Positions 41,072 to 50,530 are shown, counted from the stretch's first letter. The stretch is DNA of 64,000 nucleotides from HGM13862 sp031553915 (GCA_031553915.1 JAVBKT010000003.1:124001-188000); one strand, 5' to 3'. Translations and numbers: made by a program. The notes: a model not told the origin generated them from the letters alone.

Positions 41072-42754
41072 TTACATTTTTTCCGGAGCAGAAACGCCTA
41101 AAAGACTGAGCCCCTTTTTCAACACAAAGGCAGTGGCTTTCATCAAAGCCAGTCTGGCTGCCATCAGCTCTAAGTCATCAATAATGCAGTGGCATTGCCC
41201 ATAAAAATTATGCAAATGCCCGGCCAGATCCAAAAGATAGCTGGCAATATGATGCGGAGCGCGGTGCATAGCCGCATAAGCTACCTGATCCGGGAAATAA
41301 GCCAAATCCAGAGCCAGCTGATGCTCTGATTCATCCTGCAACAGCGTAAAATCAACCTTTGCCTGCTGATCGACAAGCCCGTTAGCTTGAGCTAAAATAG
41401 AACAAATCCGTGCATGCGCGTACTGGACATAATAGACCGGATTATCCGCACGGGTAGATTTGGCTAAATCCATATCAAAATCAATCAGGCTGTCGGCGCT
41501 GCGCATCACAAAGAAGAAACGGGCCGCATCGCGTCCAACTTCTTCCACCAGTTCGTCCAGGGTCACATAGGTGCCGGTGCGCTTGCTCATCTTCAGCAGT
41601 TCACCGTCTTTGTACAGGCGGACAAATTGCATCAAAATCACTTCCAGCCGGTCATAGTCATAACCGAGCGCCTCCATAGCGCCTTTCATCCTGGCTACAT
41701 GGCCATGATGATCAGCTCCCCAGATATCGATCACTTTATCAAAGCCGCGCTGATACTTGTCGCGGTGATAGGCAATATCAGCGGCAAAATAGGTGGGGAT
41801 GCCATTGGCGCGCACCAGAACCTCCGGCTTTTCTTCGCCGAAGCGTTCGCAATCGAGCCAGAGGGCGCCTTCCTTTTCCAGTAACCAGCCGCGCTGTCCC
41901 AGCTGATCTATCACATCTTTGACTGCGCCGCTGTCATGAAGATTGCGTTCGGAAAACCAGACATCATAATTAACGCCAAAATTTTCCAAAGCGGCTTTGA
42001 TGGCAGCCAGCTTTTCTCTGAGCGCGTATTCAGCCAAATATTCTTTGCGCAAAGGCTCCTCTATTTGCTGATATTTATCGCCAATTTCCGCCACCAGTTT
42101 TTTGATTAAAAGAGGCAGATCCGCCCCATGATAGCCGTCTTCGGGAAACTCAATTTCTTCACCCAGCTCAATCAGATAAAGCGCGTTTAAGGTATTGGCA
42201 AATTTTTCGATCTGGTTGCCGGCATCATTGACATAAAATTCTCTGCTGGCTTCAAAACCGGCAAGCTCAAGAATAGCGGCCAAAGAATCACCGATAGCAG
42301 CCCCCCTGGCATTACCCATATGCAGCTCGCCAGTGGGATTGGCAGAAACAAATTCTACCTGAATCTTTTCTCCCTGGCCAAGATCTAAGCGGCCAAAATC
42401 TTCGCCCTGGTCAACAATTTCATCTAAACAGGAGGCCAACCAGTCGTCTGCCATGCGAAAATTAATAAAACCGGGCCCGGCAATTTCCATTTTAGCAATA
42501 GTGGTATTGTTAAAATCTATATATTCGGCAATCGTTCTGGCAATATCGCGCGGCGCCATGCCGCATTGCTTGGCCATCAGCATCGCAATATTAACTGCAA
42601 AATCGCCATGCGCAGCCTCACGCGGGCGCTCTACCGCAAAATCTGCCAGCTGCTCATAGCTGAGCTTGCCGGCAGCCTGGGCAGCCTCCATTGCTGCAAT
42701 GACACTGCGGCGAACAATTTGCCTTCTTTTTCCCATCAGGGTATTGATTTCCAA
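41072..42754 (-). CDS. argS: Arginyl-tRNA synthetase
   Basis: A 560-residue class I synthetase charging tRNA-Arg. The HIGH-type motif is FVSANPTGELHMGNARG and the KMSKS-equivalent is LLKMSKRTG. The N-terminal Add1 domain and the C-terminal anticodon-binding DALR domain (VQYAHARICSIL) are complete. A TTG start at 42754 is favoured, with GGAGG 8 nt upstream; the open frame extends seven codons further without a site. No T-box leader was found upstream. Confidence 0.95.
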   Translation of the reverse strand: MEINTLMGKRRQIVRRSVIAAMEAAQAAGKLSYEQLADFAVERPREAAHGDFAVNIAMLMAKQCGMAPRDIARTIAEYIDFNNTTIAKMEIAGPGFINFRMADDWLASCLDEIVDQGEDFGRLDLGQGEKIQVEFVSANPTGELHMGNARGAAIGDSLAAILELAGFEASREFYVNDAGNQIEKFANTLNALYLIELGEEIEFPEDGYHGADLPLLIKKLVAEIGDKYQQIEEPLRKEYLAEYALREKLAAIKAALENFGVNYDVWFSERNLHDSGAVKDVIDQLGQRGWLLEKEGALWLDCERFGEEKPEVLVRANGIPTYFAADIAYHRDKYQRGFDKVIDIWGADHHGHVARMKGAMEALGYDYDRLEVILMQFVRLYKDGELLKMSKRTGTYVTLDELVEEVGRDAARFFFVMRSADSLIDFDMDLAKSTRADNPVYYVQYAHARICSILAQANGLVDQQAKVDFTLLQDESEHQLALDLAYFPDQVAYAAMHRAPHHIASYLLDLAGHLHNFYGQCHCIIDDLELMAARLALMKATAFVLKKGLSLLGVSAPEKM

Positions 42755-42861
42755 CTTTTTTGCCTCCGTAATCAAAAGAATGGTAACCGTACTAATATAA
42801 CATTAAAGCGCTATTTTTGCAATCAAAAACAGCTGCTTATCGCTTTATTTTCAAAATCTAT

Positions 42862-43287
42862 TCAGATAAGATTATTGCCGCTAAAAGATTGCGGCAAACT
42901 ATCTGCCAAAGTAAGCTCCTGATAATTATTCTCTCCCACGGCAATAAAAAGCGGGAAGTCCGGCGGACAAAACTCGGTCAACACCTGCCGACAGACGCCG
43001 CAGGGAGGGAAAAAGCTGACATCATCGGCGCCTTTTTCTATGGCTCCGCCGCAGATAGCAATGGCTTTGAACTGCTTATATCCGGCAGCAACAGCCTGTG
43101 CTACAGCCACCCTTTCCGCGCAAATAGAGGTTGAAAAAGCAGCGTTCTCAATATTGCAGCCGCTAAAAATTTTGCCGTCGAGGCTCATCAAAGCCGCGCC
43201 AACGCTAACATGGGAATAGGGCGCATAGGCTTTTGTTCTAGCAGCAAAAGCAGCAGCAAACAATTGATTAATCTCTTCTTTGTTCAT
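42862..43287 (-). CDS. cdd: Cytidine deaminase
   Basis: A 141-residue homotetrameric-type cytidine deaminase in pyrimidine salvage. The zinc site has CAE in STSICAERVA and PCGVCRQVL. The substrate stretch SGCNIENAAFS is intact. The length is typical of the short form. It is transcribed alone, 107 nt upstream of argS. Confidence 0.95.
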   Translation of the reverse strand: MNKEEINQLFAAAFAARTKAYAPYSHVSVGAALMSLDGKIFSGCNIENAAFSTSICAERVAVAQAVAAGYKQFKAIAICGGAIEKGADDVSFFPPCGVCRQVLTEFCPPDFPLFIAVGENNYQELTLADSLPQSFSGNNLI

Positions 43288-43422
43288 AATCTTTCTCCAT
43301 ATCTGTCCTCATTGCTAATTTCTTGCAGAAACATCTTTTTTATGCCTTTCTCTCCGGCTAATATTCGTTATTATCCACTTTTTTCCTCTATAATATTATG
43401 TTTTGCCGTCTTTCTCAAAACT

Positions 43423-43444
43423 TAGCTATTTGGAATGCGAATCC
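43423..43444. repeat. Possible decayed end of the structured repeat
   Basis: TAGCTATTTGGAATGCGAAT plus CC matches the terminal sequence of the structured repeat at 18 of 22 positions. The 60 nt that follow are AT-rich and palindromic, but no matching second end was found. Chance similarity cannot be excluded. Confidence 0.3.
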
Positions 43445-43584
43445 TCAGCTGTTTTTGCTAAGAAAAATAATTATTTATTATATGTAAAAATAAATATTTT
43501 GTTGTTCTTTGCGGATAATAATTTGCGGGGATTATTTTTCTATTATTATTTTTGCTGATAAAAACCAAGCGGCAACAGGCAAAA

Positions 43585-43609
43585 ATTGTCAAGGATATAT
43601 ATTGACAAT
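43585..43609 (+). promoter_or_regulatory. Inverted repeat upstream of the spore-protein gene
   Basis: ATTGTCAA (43585-43592) and TTGACAAT (43602-43609) are perfect inverted arms with a 9-nt AT-rich spacer, 47 nt before the ATG. It may be an operator or overlap the promoter; forespore promoters of this gene class are usually sigma-G dependent, but no clear sigma-G boxes were picked out. Confidence 0.4.
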
Positions 43610-43655
43610 TGGGACAAAACTAGTACCAACACTTACAAAGGAGGTGAAACTTTAA

Positions 43656-43910
43656 ATGAGCAGAAGCAGCAATACTCCTACCGTACCTTCCGCTTCCGGC
43701 GCTCTCAATAACTTCAAAATGGAAGTCGCCAGCGAACTGGGTATCTCAAACTATGATCAGATTGACAAAGGTCAGCTTTCTTCCCGTCAGAACGGTTATG
43801 TTGGCGGTAATATGACCCGTAAAATGGTTGCTTTCGCAGAACAGGCTTTGGCACAGGGCCAGAACAGTTCCGTAAGTAACGCTTCTTCCACCATTAGCAG
43901 CCAGAACTAG
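43656..43910 (+). CDS. Small acid-soluble spore protein, alpha/beta type
   Basis: An 84-residue DNA-binding spore protein that coats and protects DNA in dormant spores. The family core is clear: ALNNFKMEVASELGI, containing the germination-protease cleavage region, and GNMTRKMVAFAEQ at the second helix. The Ser/Asn-rich tails are longer than usual. An ideal AAAGGAGGTGA precedes the ATG. Expected forespore expression under sigma-G. A terminator follows. Confidence 0.95.
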   Translation: MSRSSNTPTVPSASGALNNFKMEVASELGISNYDQIDKGQLSSRQNGYVGGNMTRKMVAFAEQALAQGQNSSVSNASSTISSQN

Positions 43911-43965
43911 TTTTAGTTTTGACCAACTCTAAGGTGATGGAAATAGGCTTTGCCTAATAAAAAAA

Positions 43966-43997
43966 TGACTCCGGCTGAAACCGGAGTTATTTTTTTG
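43966..43997 (+). terminator. Terminator of the spore-protein gene (probably bidirectional)
   Basis: ACTCCGG (43968-43974) pairs with CCGGAGT (43981-43987) with GCTGAAA-type loop, followed by TATTTTTTT; A-runs on the left side would serve the convergent wecG-type gene. Confidence 0.85.
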
Positions 43998-44034
43998 CTT
44001 TTTTTAATGACATTTTATTGATAAAACAGCATTT

Positions 44035-44772
44035 TTAGTTACGAGATGTTTTTAGCTCTTTTTTTACCGCAGCCATAAAGCGGGGAATAGCGGCATAGCG
44101 GCGCCACCTTGACGGTGAGATCAGCAGTCGCCACAACCATTCCAAGCGCAATTTTTGCATAAATACCGGCGCGCGGCGCACATTGCCGGCAATCACATCA
44201 AAGCTGCCGCCAACACCGATCATCACGCCGCAATCAAGCTTGTTTGCATTATTATGCAGCCATTTTTCCTGATAAGGCATGCCTAAAGCCGCAAAAAGAA
44301 TATCCGGCTTTTTAGCGGCAATATCCGCGATAACCGTTTCTTCGCGGTCAGCAAAATAGCCGTTATCAACTCCTTTGATCACCAAGCTGGGATATTGCTC
44401 GATCAGCCTGGCCGCGGCAGCGGCAGCCACGCCCTCTTTGCCGCCCAGCAAATAAATGCTATAGCTTTGCTCGGCTGCTTGGCTGCACAATTTATAAGTT
44501 AAATCGATGCCGGTGACACGCTCAGCCAGCGGCTGGCCTTTTTGCTTGGCTGCCCAGAGAATGCCATTGCCGTCAGCAGTGACAAGCGCCGCCTCATTGA
44601 TGATTGTTGCCAAAGCCGGGTCTTCTTGCGCCAGCATGATGCCCTCCGGATTAATGGTGATAATCTGCTGACATTTGGCTGCACCGGAACGAAAAGCGGC
44701 GATAAAATTTTCTATCGCCGCCATAACCTGCTCAGTGTTTTTTTCATCTACCCGTATATTGAGAATACGCAT
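44035..44772 (-). CDS. WecG/TagA-type N-acetylmannosaminyltransferase (GT26)
   Basis: A 245-residue glycosyltransferase of family GT26, adding ManNAc to undecaprenyl-PP-GlcNAc in wall teichoic acid or related surface glycan synthesis at the inner membrane face. Family signatures are ADGNGILWAAK, RVTGIDLTYKLC, YLLGGKEGVA and VALGMPYQEKW-like FAALGMPYQEKWL, with GVGGSFDVIAGNVRRAP. ATG 44772 with AAAGGA upstream; the long upstream open frame overlaps the LCP gene and is non-homologous. The LCP ligase gene lies 37 nt upstream, so synthesis and attachment of the same polymer are linked. Confidence 0.92.
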   Translation of the reverse strand: MRILNIRVDEKNTEQVMAAIENFIAAFRSGAAKCQQIITINPEGIMLAQEDPALATIINEAALVTADGNGILWAAKQKGQPLAERVTGIDLTYKLCSQAAEQSYSIYLLGGKEGVAAAAAARLIEQYPSLVIKGVDNGYFADREETVIADIAAKKPDILFAALGMPYQEKWLHNNANKLDCGVMIGVGGSFDVIAGNVRRAPVFMQKLRLEWLWRLLISPSRWRRYAAIPRFMAAVKKELKTSRN

Positions 44773-44809
44773 ACTATTTCCTTTAGAGAAAACTTGTTTA
44801 TAGCATAAT

Positions 44810-46042
44810 TTATTGTGGTTCAGGAATGTCTGATCCGGCGCCGCCTGTGCCAGGGTCATCCGGAACAGGATCAATGGCGCCGCCCGGGTCGGTCGGATTG
44901 GTCGGAGTTGTTGGATCAACAGTAGCGGGGTCTGTTGCGCCGGAGCCATCGGGCGGATCCAGCTCAGGAAGAGTATCATCTTCCGGCGTACTGTTATCCG
45001 GCGGGCTGTAGCGAGCGTCGGCGCCGCCATCAATAATATTTGGCGTATAGGCATATTCATTGCCAATAATTTCATCCAAAATAGCCAAGGTTCCTGCTTT
45101 GTTGACGATTTCATAGCTGACATTGCCTATCCACATGCTGCTAGTCGGGATAGTATAGGTTTTGATATTGGACAGATCCATATTCATCAGCCCTCTGCCT
45201 AGTCTTATGGCATCGCTGACCGGCATACTTGTTTGCAGATAGGTGTTGGCCAGAGTAACCAGCTGCGGGACCTTCCACACTGTGGAGCCTGAGAGCAGTT
45301 TATCTTTTAGGGCAATCAGGAAAGTTTGCTGATGCTCAGCGCGCTGAATATCACTAACAGTTTTGGTACCGTCTTGGCCAATACGGAAACGGCAATATCC
45401 GAGAGCCTGTTGACCGTCTAAAGTCTGCAGGCCGGGGTTCAAATTAATCTTTTCATCATAGTTAATCATTCTTTGATCAACATTGACTTCCACGCCGCCC
45501 AGCTCATCCACCAGAGCCACAAAGCCTTCAAAATCGACTACTACATAGTCGTCAATTTTAATGCCCAAGAATTGCTCTATAGTCGATTTCGTCAGGCTTT
45601 CCTGACCATAGGCATAGGCATGGTTAATCTTCGTTCTGGTAGAATATCCGGGCAACTGCACATAGGTATCGCGGGGGATAGAAAGCAGCGAAATTTCCTC
45701 ATCATCGCCATTGATAAAGGCGAGCATAATGGTATCCGTACGCCCACCTTCATATCCTTCACGCATATCGCTGCCAATAATCAGCACCGTGTGTATGCCC
45801 TCAAGCTTGACAACTTGATTTTCTTCGATCTCGCCAATTTGATCCGCAGTGATAATATTCCACTCATCTGGAGACGGCGCTAAGCCTTGGGCTATTTGAA
45901 AGCCGACAAAAAAGGCCCAGAGCAAGACAAATAAGAGCAGCAGCCCAAAAAGGACCTTGCGTTTCATCGACAAAGAGCTAAACCAGTTCTTGCCGCCGTT
46001 GACTGTGGTCATATCCTGTTCCCAAAATTCATTTCCACTCAT
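44810..46042 (-). CDS. LytR-CpsA-Psr family cell-wall polymer ligase
   Basis: A 410-residue membrane protein: short cytoplasmic start, one membrane helix (about 28-48), then the LCP catalytic domain attaching lipid-linked glycopolymers to peptidoglycan. Conserved pieces are LIIGSDMREG, GRTDTIMLAF, LLSIPRDTYV and INHAYAYG, with the arginines that bind pyrophosphate. The last 75 residues are a Pro/Asp/Thr-rich tail (TDPATVDPTTPTNPTDPGG), probably spanning the wall. Directly upstream of the wecG-type gene. Confidence 0.93.
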   Translation of the reverse strand: MSGNEFWEQDMTTVNGGKNWFSSLSMKRKVLFGLLLLFVLLWAFFVGFQIAQGLAPSPDEWNIITADQIGEIEENQVVKLEGIHTVLIIGSDMREGYEGGRTDTIMLAFINGDDEEISLLSIPRDTYVQLPGYSTRTKINHAYAYGQESLTKSTIEQFLGIKIDDYVVVDFEGFVALVDELGGVEVNVDQRMINYDEKINLNPGLQTLDGQQALGYCRFRIGQDGTKTVSDIQRAEHQQTFLIALKDKLLSGSTVWKVPQLVTLANTYLQTSMPVSDAIRLGRGLMNMDLSNIKTYTIPTSSMWIGNVSYEIVNKAGTLAILDEIIGNEYAYTPNIIDGGADARYSPPDNSTPEDDTLPELDPPDGSGATDPATVDPTTPTNPTDPGGAIDPVPDDPGTGGAGSDIPEPQ

Positions 46043-46087
46043 AATAATAATCTACCTCGAATAATTGTTTTAAATTAAATATGAAAC

Positions 46088-46702
46088 CTATCTTTGGATA
46101 TCAACCCTTTTTTGTTGCTGATCCCAATCAACCGCACAGCTAAACGCTTCGGCCACAAAACGGATATGGACAAAAGTACGGCCATTGCTAATATAGGGAG
46201 CATATCCCATAGTATAGGTGGTGTTGTTAATCACAGCCTGCTTGCTGCCGATAGTGAGCGCAACCTTGCGTTGGCCCTCGGTAAAAATAACCTGCTTGCT
46301 GGCATCAACCCACTCTACTTCGGCGCCGATGCTTTCCGCCACAAACCTAATCGGCACCATCGTATAACCACCGCCGGCGCTATCGCTGAGTAGCTGCGGC
46401 ACGATAGATGAACGGTCAGGATCAATGGACTTGGCTACACCATTAACATATGCAGTTGGGCTGCCAACATACAGTTGCAAATCAACCGGGCCCATACCAA
46501 GATATGTCAGCAGCGCCGAACGTAAATCCTTGATCTGTTGCTCAAGCGGAGCAAATTGGGAGTCTAAATACTCTTCCACCCAGGACTGGCTGACCAAAGG
46601 ATCGCCGGCTGAACCGGGAGAGGACGCCGATGCTGAAACAGGCATCAACAATACCACTGCCAAAAGCAAACATATTATTGCTGTCTTTTTCAGCTTATAC
46701 AT
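46088..46702 (-). CDS. Secreted copper-amine-oxidase N-terminal-like domain protein
   Basis: A 204-residue exported protein. Signal peptide 1-27 (ASAS-ASS), a helical segment with SWVEEYLDSQFAPLEQQIKDL-type heptads split by charged residues, then the domain with two half-repeats: MVPIRFVAESIGAEVEWVD and VHIRFVAEAFSCAVDWD. This module is widespread on Clostridia surfaces and has no amine-oxidase activity by itself. It lies 45 nt upstream of the LCP gene in the same direction, supporting a wall-associated role. AGGGGGA precedes the ATG. Confidence 0.87.
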   Translation of the reverse strand: MYKLKKTAIICLLLAVVLLMPVSASASSPGSAGDPLVSQSWVEEYLDSQFAPLEQQIKDLRSALLTYLGMGPVDLQLYVGSPTAYVNGVAKSIDPDRSSIVPQLLSDSAGGGYTMVPIRFVAESIGAEVEWVDASKQVIFTEGQRKVALTIGSKQAVINNTTYTMGYAPYISNGRTFVHIRFVAEAFSCAVDWDQQQKRVDIQR

Positions 46703-46819
46703 AAAGTCCCCCTGTCATACAAGGCCAAATCCAAACAAGCTAAATTTCGACATCTTGACTGCAAACACCTTTTATCATGGCAATTATCAGCAAAATTTCA
46801 GCAAAATTTTTCTTTGTCA

Positions 46820-47515
46820 TTAAATATTTGCCATTGCTTTGTTTTTAGATAGATATTGGCTAATAATCTTCCAAATCAAATTATGCCCCTTAATGGTAGG
46901 GTGCAAGCCGTCGCTGCCAATCAGCTCATCTTGATCATGCTTAACTAAAAAGGCGCTGCGGACATCAATCAGCGGGCAAGTTTTTCCCTCAGCCATTTTG
47001 ATGGTGGCCAGAGAATATAATTCCTGCTGGCGGTAGATAGCTGTTACTTCTTCCAGCCAATGCAATATCGCTTTTTTGTCAAGATTTTTGCTCAGCCAGG
47101 CAAAATATTTTTGGGCATTAATCGGCGGCAGCGCTAGCAGCAAAGGCTGCATGTTCAGGCTGCGAGCTTTGGTAATAAATTTTTCTAAATTGTCCTCAAA
47201 AAGAGCTAAGGGCGTCTTGGGCAAATGTTTTTGATCCGGCGCCGCAGAGATGCGCTGCCAATCATAATCGCAATCATTACCGCCAAACTCCAATAGCAAA
47301 TAATCGCAAGCCAGGCCACGGCTGATTGCTTTATCAAAAAGCATCCGCCCTCTGGTGATAGTGCTGCCCATTTGCGAGTGATTATTAATTTGCAGGCCTG
47401 TTTGCCGCTCAATTTCGCTGAGATAGGGATTGCGCCAAACTTTGTATTTGCCGCTTATCTCATCCCAATAAACCCCGCGCATAATCGAATCGCCAAAAAC
47501 CGCCAACGTTTTCAT
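46820..47515 (-). CDS. SGNH/GDSL-family hydrolase
   Basis: A 231-residue cytosolic-looking hydrolase with the four SGNH blocks: nucleophile Ser in VFGDSIMRG, Gly in SQMGSTITRG, Asn in LEFGGNDCDYDW, and the Asp/His pair in SDGLHPTIKGH. No signal peptide. Relatives act as esterases or lipases on acyl groups of sugars and lipids; the substrate is unknown. It is 19 nt downstream of radA. Confidence 0.88.
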   Translation of the reverse strand: MKTLAVFGDSIMRGVYWDEISGKYKVWRNPYLSEIERQTGLQINNHSQMGSTITRGRMLFDKAISRGLACDYLLLEFGGNDCDYDWQRISAAPDQKHLPKTPLALFEDNLEKFITKARSLNMQPLLLALPPINAQKYFAWLSKNLDKKAILHWLEEVTAIYRQQELYSLATIKMAEGKTCPLIDVRSAFLVKHDQDELIGSDGLHPTIKGHNLIWKIISQYLSKNKAMANI

Positions 47516-47534
47516 GCCTTCACCTGCCCTTTCC

Positions 47535-48905
47535 TCATAGCAACCCCAACATTTGCAAAGCCTGCGCTAAATCCTTTGCCACGATTTTCCCTATCGCCTC
47601 TTTGCCTTCATACTTAGACTGTGAAAAAAGCGCGCTGGTGAAACCAAAGGAAGCTGCTTCCTTGAACCTGCGGGAAGGCTGACTAATACCGCGCAGCTCA
47701 CCCAAAAGGCCAATCTCTCCCAGCAGGATAATTTCTTTATCCAAAGGCTTGTCTTGCAGCGAAGAAACTATGGCCGCTGCTACTGCCAGATCCGCACTGG
47801 GATCATCTAAGCGCAAGCCTCCGGCAATATTCACATAAATATCCTTATCGCCCAGACGAAAATTAAATTTGCGCTCCAAAACGGCAATAATCATTAACAG
47901 TCGATTATAATCATAGCCGCTGGCTAAGCGGCGGGGATTGCCAAAAGATGAAGGGGAAACCAGCGCCTGCACCTCGATCAGCAAGGGACGGCTGCCCTGC
48001 AAAACGCAGGTAATAGCGCTGCCCGGCGAACCAAGATGGCTTTGCCCCACAAAATAGGCTGAGGCGGAAACAGGCTGCAGCCCGGAGCTCTCCATCTCAA
48101 AAACACCAATTTCGTTGGTAGAGCCAAAGCGATTTTTCACTGCCCGCAGCATACGCAGGGCATTGTAGCGGTCGCCTTCAAAATAAAGCACTGTATCAAC
48201 CATATGCTCCAAAACGCGCGGGCCTGCTAATTGCCCCTCTTTGGTGACATGGCCAATCATCATCACTGCTGTATTATATTCTCTGGCAAAGGCAATCGCC
48301 GCTGCCGCTACCGCACGCACCTGGGAAACACTGCCAGCTGCGCTGTCTAAATCCGGCGAAAACAAGGCCTGCACACTGTCAATAATCAACAAAGTCGGCT
48401 GCAGGGCTGATGCTTCCTCCAGCGCAGCATTGATATCTGTTTGCGCCAGCAGAAAAATATTGTCCACCTTATCCGTGCTTTCGGCAGAGCTGAGGCGGTC
48501 ATAGCGCAGTTTGATCTGCTCGGAGGCTTCTTCGCCGCTGATATAGAGCACCTTGCCGAATTTAGCCATTTTGGCTGCGGCCTGCAAAAGCAGGGTGGAT
48601 TTGCCGATACCCGGTTCGCCGCCCAACAGCACCGTGCTGCCGGGGGTTAGGCCATTGCCAAGAACAGTATCCAGCTCATCAATGCCGAGCAAATAGCGGT
48701 TTTGCCGGTCTGTTGTTACCGTTTGTATAGGCAGAGGCTTGACCGCGCGCATTTTAATTTGTCCGGTTTGCGCAGCAGTTGGCTTGCTGTCAACTTTCTG
48801 CTCGACCATGGTGTTCCACTCTCCGCAATGCGGGCAGCGCCCCACCCAGCGGATCGATTCTCCGCCGCATTCATTGCAGAAAAAAATACTTCTGCCTTTT
48901 GCCAT
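47535..48905 (-). CDS. radA: DNA repair protein RadA
   Basis: A 456-residue RecA-like branch-migration ATPase. The N-terminal zinc finger is CNECGGESIRWVGRCPHCGEW in two CxxC pairs, Walker A is GGEPGIGKSTLL, the RadA KNRFG motif is in VKNRFGSTNE, and a Lon-like domain closes the protein (ending near SQSKYEGKEAIGKI). All blocks are intact. GAGGGGA precedes the ATG. Confidence 0.97.
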   Translation of the reverse strand: MAKGRSIFFCNECGGESIRWVGRCPHCGEWNTMVEQKVDSKPTAAQTGQIKMRAVKPLPIQTVTTDRQNRYLLGIDELDTVLGNGLTPGSTVLLGGEPGIGKSTLLLQAAAKMAKFGKVLYISGEEASEQIKLRYDRLSSAESTDKVDNIFLLAQTDINAALEEASALQPTLLIIDSVQALFSPDLDSAAGSVSQVRAVAAAAIAFAREYNTAVMMIGHVTKEGQLAGPRVLEHMVDTVLYFEGDRYNALRMLRAVKNRFGSTNEIGVFEMESSGLQPVSASAYFVGQSHLGSPGSAITCVLQGSRPLLIEVQALVSPSSFGNPRRLASGYDYNRLLMIIAVLERKFNFRLGDKDIYVNIAGGLRLDDPSADLAVAAAIVSSLQDKPLDKEIILLGEIGLLGELRGISQPSRRFKEAASFGFTSALFSQSKYEGKEAIGKIVAKDLAQALQMLGLL

Positions 48906-49061
48906 AAAATTCCCCTCAACTTTGCTATTATACTAGATAAAAACGCAGTCCCTGCCAAGAGCAGATATCCTTTATTCTTTTGTAATTTTATCCTGTATCG
49001 CGAACGCTGTCAAGGAAAGGGAAACCAGGCAAAATATTGTTAAAAATATCCACTTTATCTC

Positions 49062-49090
49062 TTGCAGTGATATACAAGATATGCTATTAT
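49062..49090 (+). promoter_or_regulatory. Sigma-A-type promoter of the MFS transporter gene
   Basis: TTGCAG (49062-49067), a 17-bp spacer, and TATTAT (49085-49090) on the plus strand. It lies in the 305-nt spacer between radA and the transporter. The rest of that spacer (48906-49210) shows no gene. Confidence 0.55.
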
Positions 49091-49210
49091 TTAGGCGTAT
49101 CGTGAGTGAATAACACATAAATATGCTATTTTTACCTATCCGTGGAGTGTTTTGGCACTGTTGGGATATTTTTTATGTAAAAAGGTATTGGCTACTGCAC
49201 AATAATATAA

Positions 49211-50518
49211 ATGGAGATGAACCCCGAAGTGGAAGAGAAAACAGACAAATACAGCCTTGTGGTGCTGAGCTGCTGCTTTGTGCTATTTTTTATGATGATC
49301 GGAATGGTCAATTCGCCATCCGGCCTTTTTATTGTCCCGGTAAGCGAGCACTTTGGGTTCTCGCGCAGCGCCTTTTCTCTGACCATAAGCCTCTCCACCC
49401 TGACCTGTATGGTGATTAATCTTTGCTATGGCAAGCTCTACCGCTACGCAGGCATTAAAAAAATGATCAGCGCCGGCTTTATCGCTGTTGTTGTCGGTTT
49501 TCTCATTCTCTCCCGCGCAGAAAGCTTGCCTGTTTTTTATCTTGGCGGTATTTTAACCGGCATGGGCATGGGTGTTGGCAGCTCTACCACGATTTCTATC
49601 CTGATCAACAGCTGGTTTAGCACGCGGCAGGGGCTCCTGCTCGGCGTTTGTTCGGCAGGCAGCGGGCTGGGTGGCTTTCTTTTCAGCCGCATCTTTGTTG
49701 ATATCATCGAAAACCAGGGCTATCAGCAGGCATATTTTTTAACTGCTATCTGCCTGGCAATAATAGCTATCCCGCTGATTGTTCTGATTAAAGAAAAACC
49801 GCGTGAGGCAATCAAGCTGCAAAAAACCACCATACAAGCTCCGCGCATGGGCTATTTTGCCGGGTTTAAAAAGTTACTTCGCGAAAAAAGCAGCGTGCGC
49901 TGGACACTTATCGCCGCATTTACCTTTGGCCTGATCGCCCATGCTGTTTTGGTCGCCACCCCGGGCCATTTGCAGGTAAACGGCCTAGACCCCGTTTTTG
50001 CCGGTACTATTTATGGCGCTGTCTACTTTGCCCTGGCCGGCACCAAAATTCTCATTGGCTGGGTTGATGACCGCTTTGGCACCAAGGCTGCGGCAGCCGC
50101 TTGTTTAATCTCTTTTGCCCTGGGTACGCTGATGCTGATCTTTTGCAAAACGACAGGCATGGCCTGGGCTTTTGTCGCTGTGTTCAGCATATCAGTGGCC
50201 TCGCAGGCAGTGCTGGCGCCGCTGCTGGCCAAAAATGTGCTGGGCAAAAAATCATACCGCGAATATCTGGGTATGTATGTTGCCGCAGTAACGGCCGGTA
50301 TTTCTCTTGGAGTGCCGATCATCAATGTTGCCTACGACATATTTGGCACTTATGTGCCGGTGATGCTCATCTATATTGCCATTGGCATCTTTGTGCTGAT
50401 CAAGCTTTTACCACAGCTAAGAAGCAAAGCAGAATTGGCGGCTGCCAACGAAGAGCGCGCTATTCCTGCTCCCGCTCAGGGAGAAACAACCAACAAAAGA
50501 GTTGCCTTTGGTAAATAA
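49211..50518 (+). CDS. MFS transporter, oxalate/formate antiporter-like (OFA) family
   Basis: A 435-residue major facilitator with 12 predicted membrane segments. The N-terminal FSRSAFSLTISLSTLTCM and GILTGMGMGVGSSTTISILI resemble the OFA group, which exchanges small carboxylates. A second motif between the halves (GWVDDRFGTKAA) is the usual MFS loop. The start is uncertain: ATG 49211 or 49217 lack a clear separate ribosome-binding site. The 3' end carries the -35 box of the ABC-F promoter. Substrate unknown. Confidence 0.82.
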   Translation: MEMNPEVEEKTDKYSLVVLSCCFVLFFMMIGMVNSPSGLFIVPVSEHFGFSRSAFSLTISLSTLTCMVINLCYGKLYRYAGIKKMISAGFIAVVVGFLILSRAESLPVFYLGGILTGMGMGVGSSTTISILINSWFSTRQGLLLGVCSAGSGLGGFLFSRIFVDIIENQGYQQAYFLTAICLAIIAIPLIVLIKEKPREAIKLQKTTIQAPRMGYFAGFKKLLREKSSVRWTLIAAFTFGLIAHAVLVATPGHLQVNGLDPVFAGTIYGAVYFALAGTKILIGWVDDRFGTKAAAAACLISFALGTLMLIFCKTTGMAWAFVAVFSISVASQAVLAPLLAKNVLGKKSYREYLGMYVAAVTAGISLGVPIINVAYDIFGTYVPVMLIYIAIGIFVLIKLLPQLRSKAELAAANEERAIPAPAQGETTNKRVAFGK

Positions 50519-50530
50519 TCATGCTATAAT
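50502..50530 (+). promoter_or_regulatory. Promoter of the ABC-F leader transcript
   Basis: TTGCCT (50502-50507), 17-bp spacer, and a perfect TATAAT (50525-50530). The -35 box overlaps the end of the transporter gene. Transcription would start near 50537, just before the leader peptide ribosome-binding site. Confidence 0.72.

Larger units (their letters stand above)
43288..43655. other. Gene-free region between cdd and the spore-protein gene
   Basis: AT-rich divergent intergenic region. It holds a stretch resembling one end of the structured repeat (43423-43444), an inverted repeat at 43585-43609 and the ribosome-binding site of the spore protein. No open frame with a credible start was found. 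Confidence 0.6.

Noticed and set aside
42755..42861. T-box leader before argS
   Set aside because: The spacer is only 107 nt and lacks the T-box sequence and a terminator/antiterminator pair.
44773..45123. Upstream extension of the WecG/TagA reading frame
   Set aside because: It overlaps the C-terminus of the LCP gene, is made of low-complexity residues, and a ribosome-binding site precedes the internal ATG 44772.
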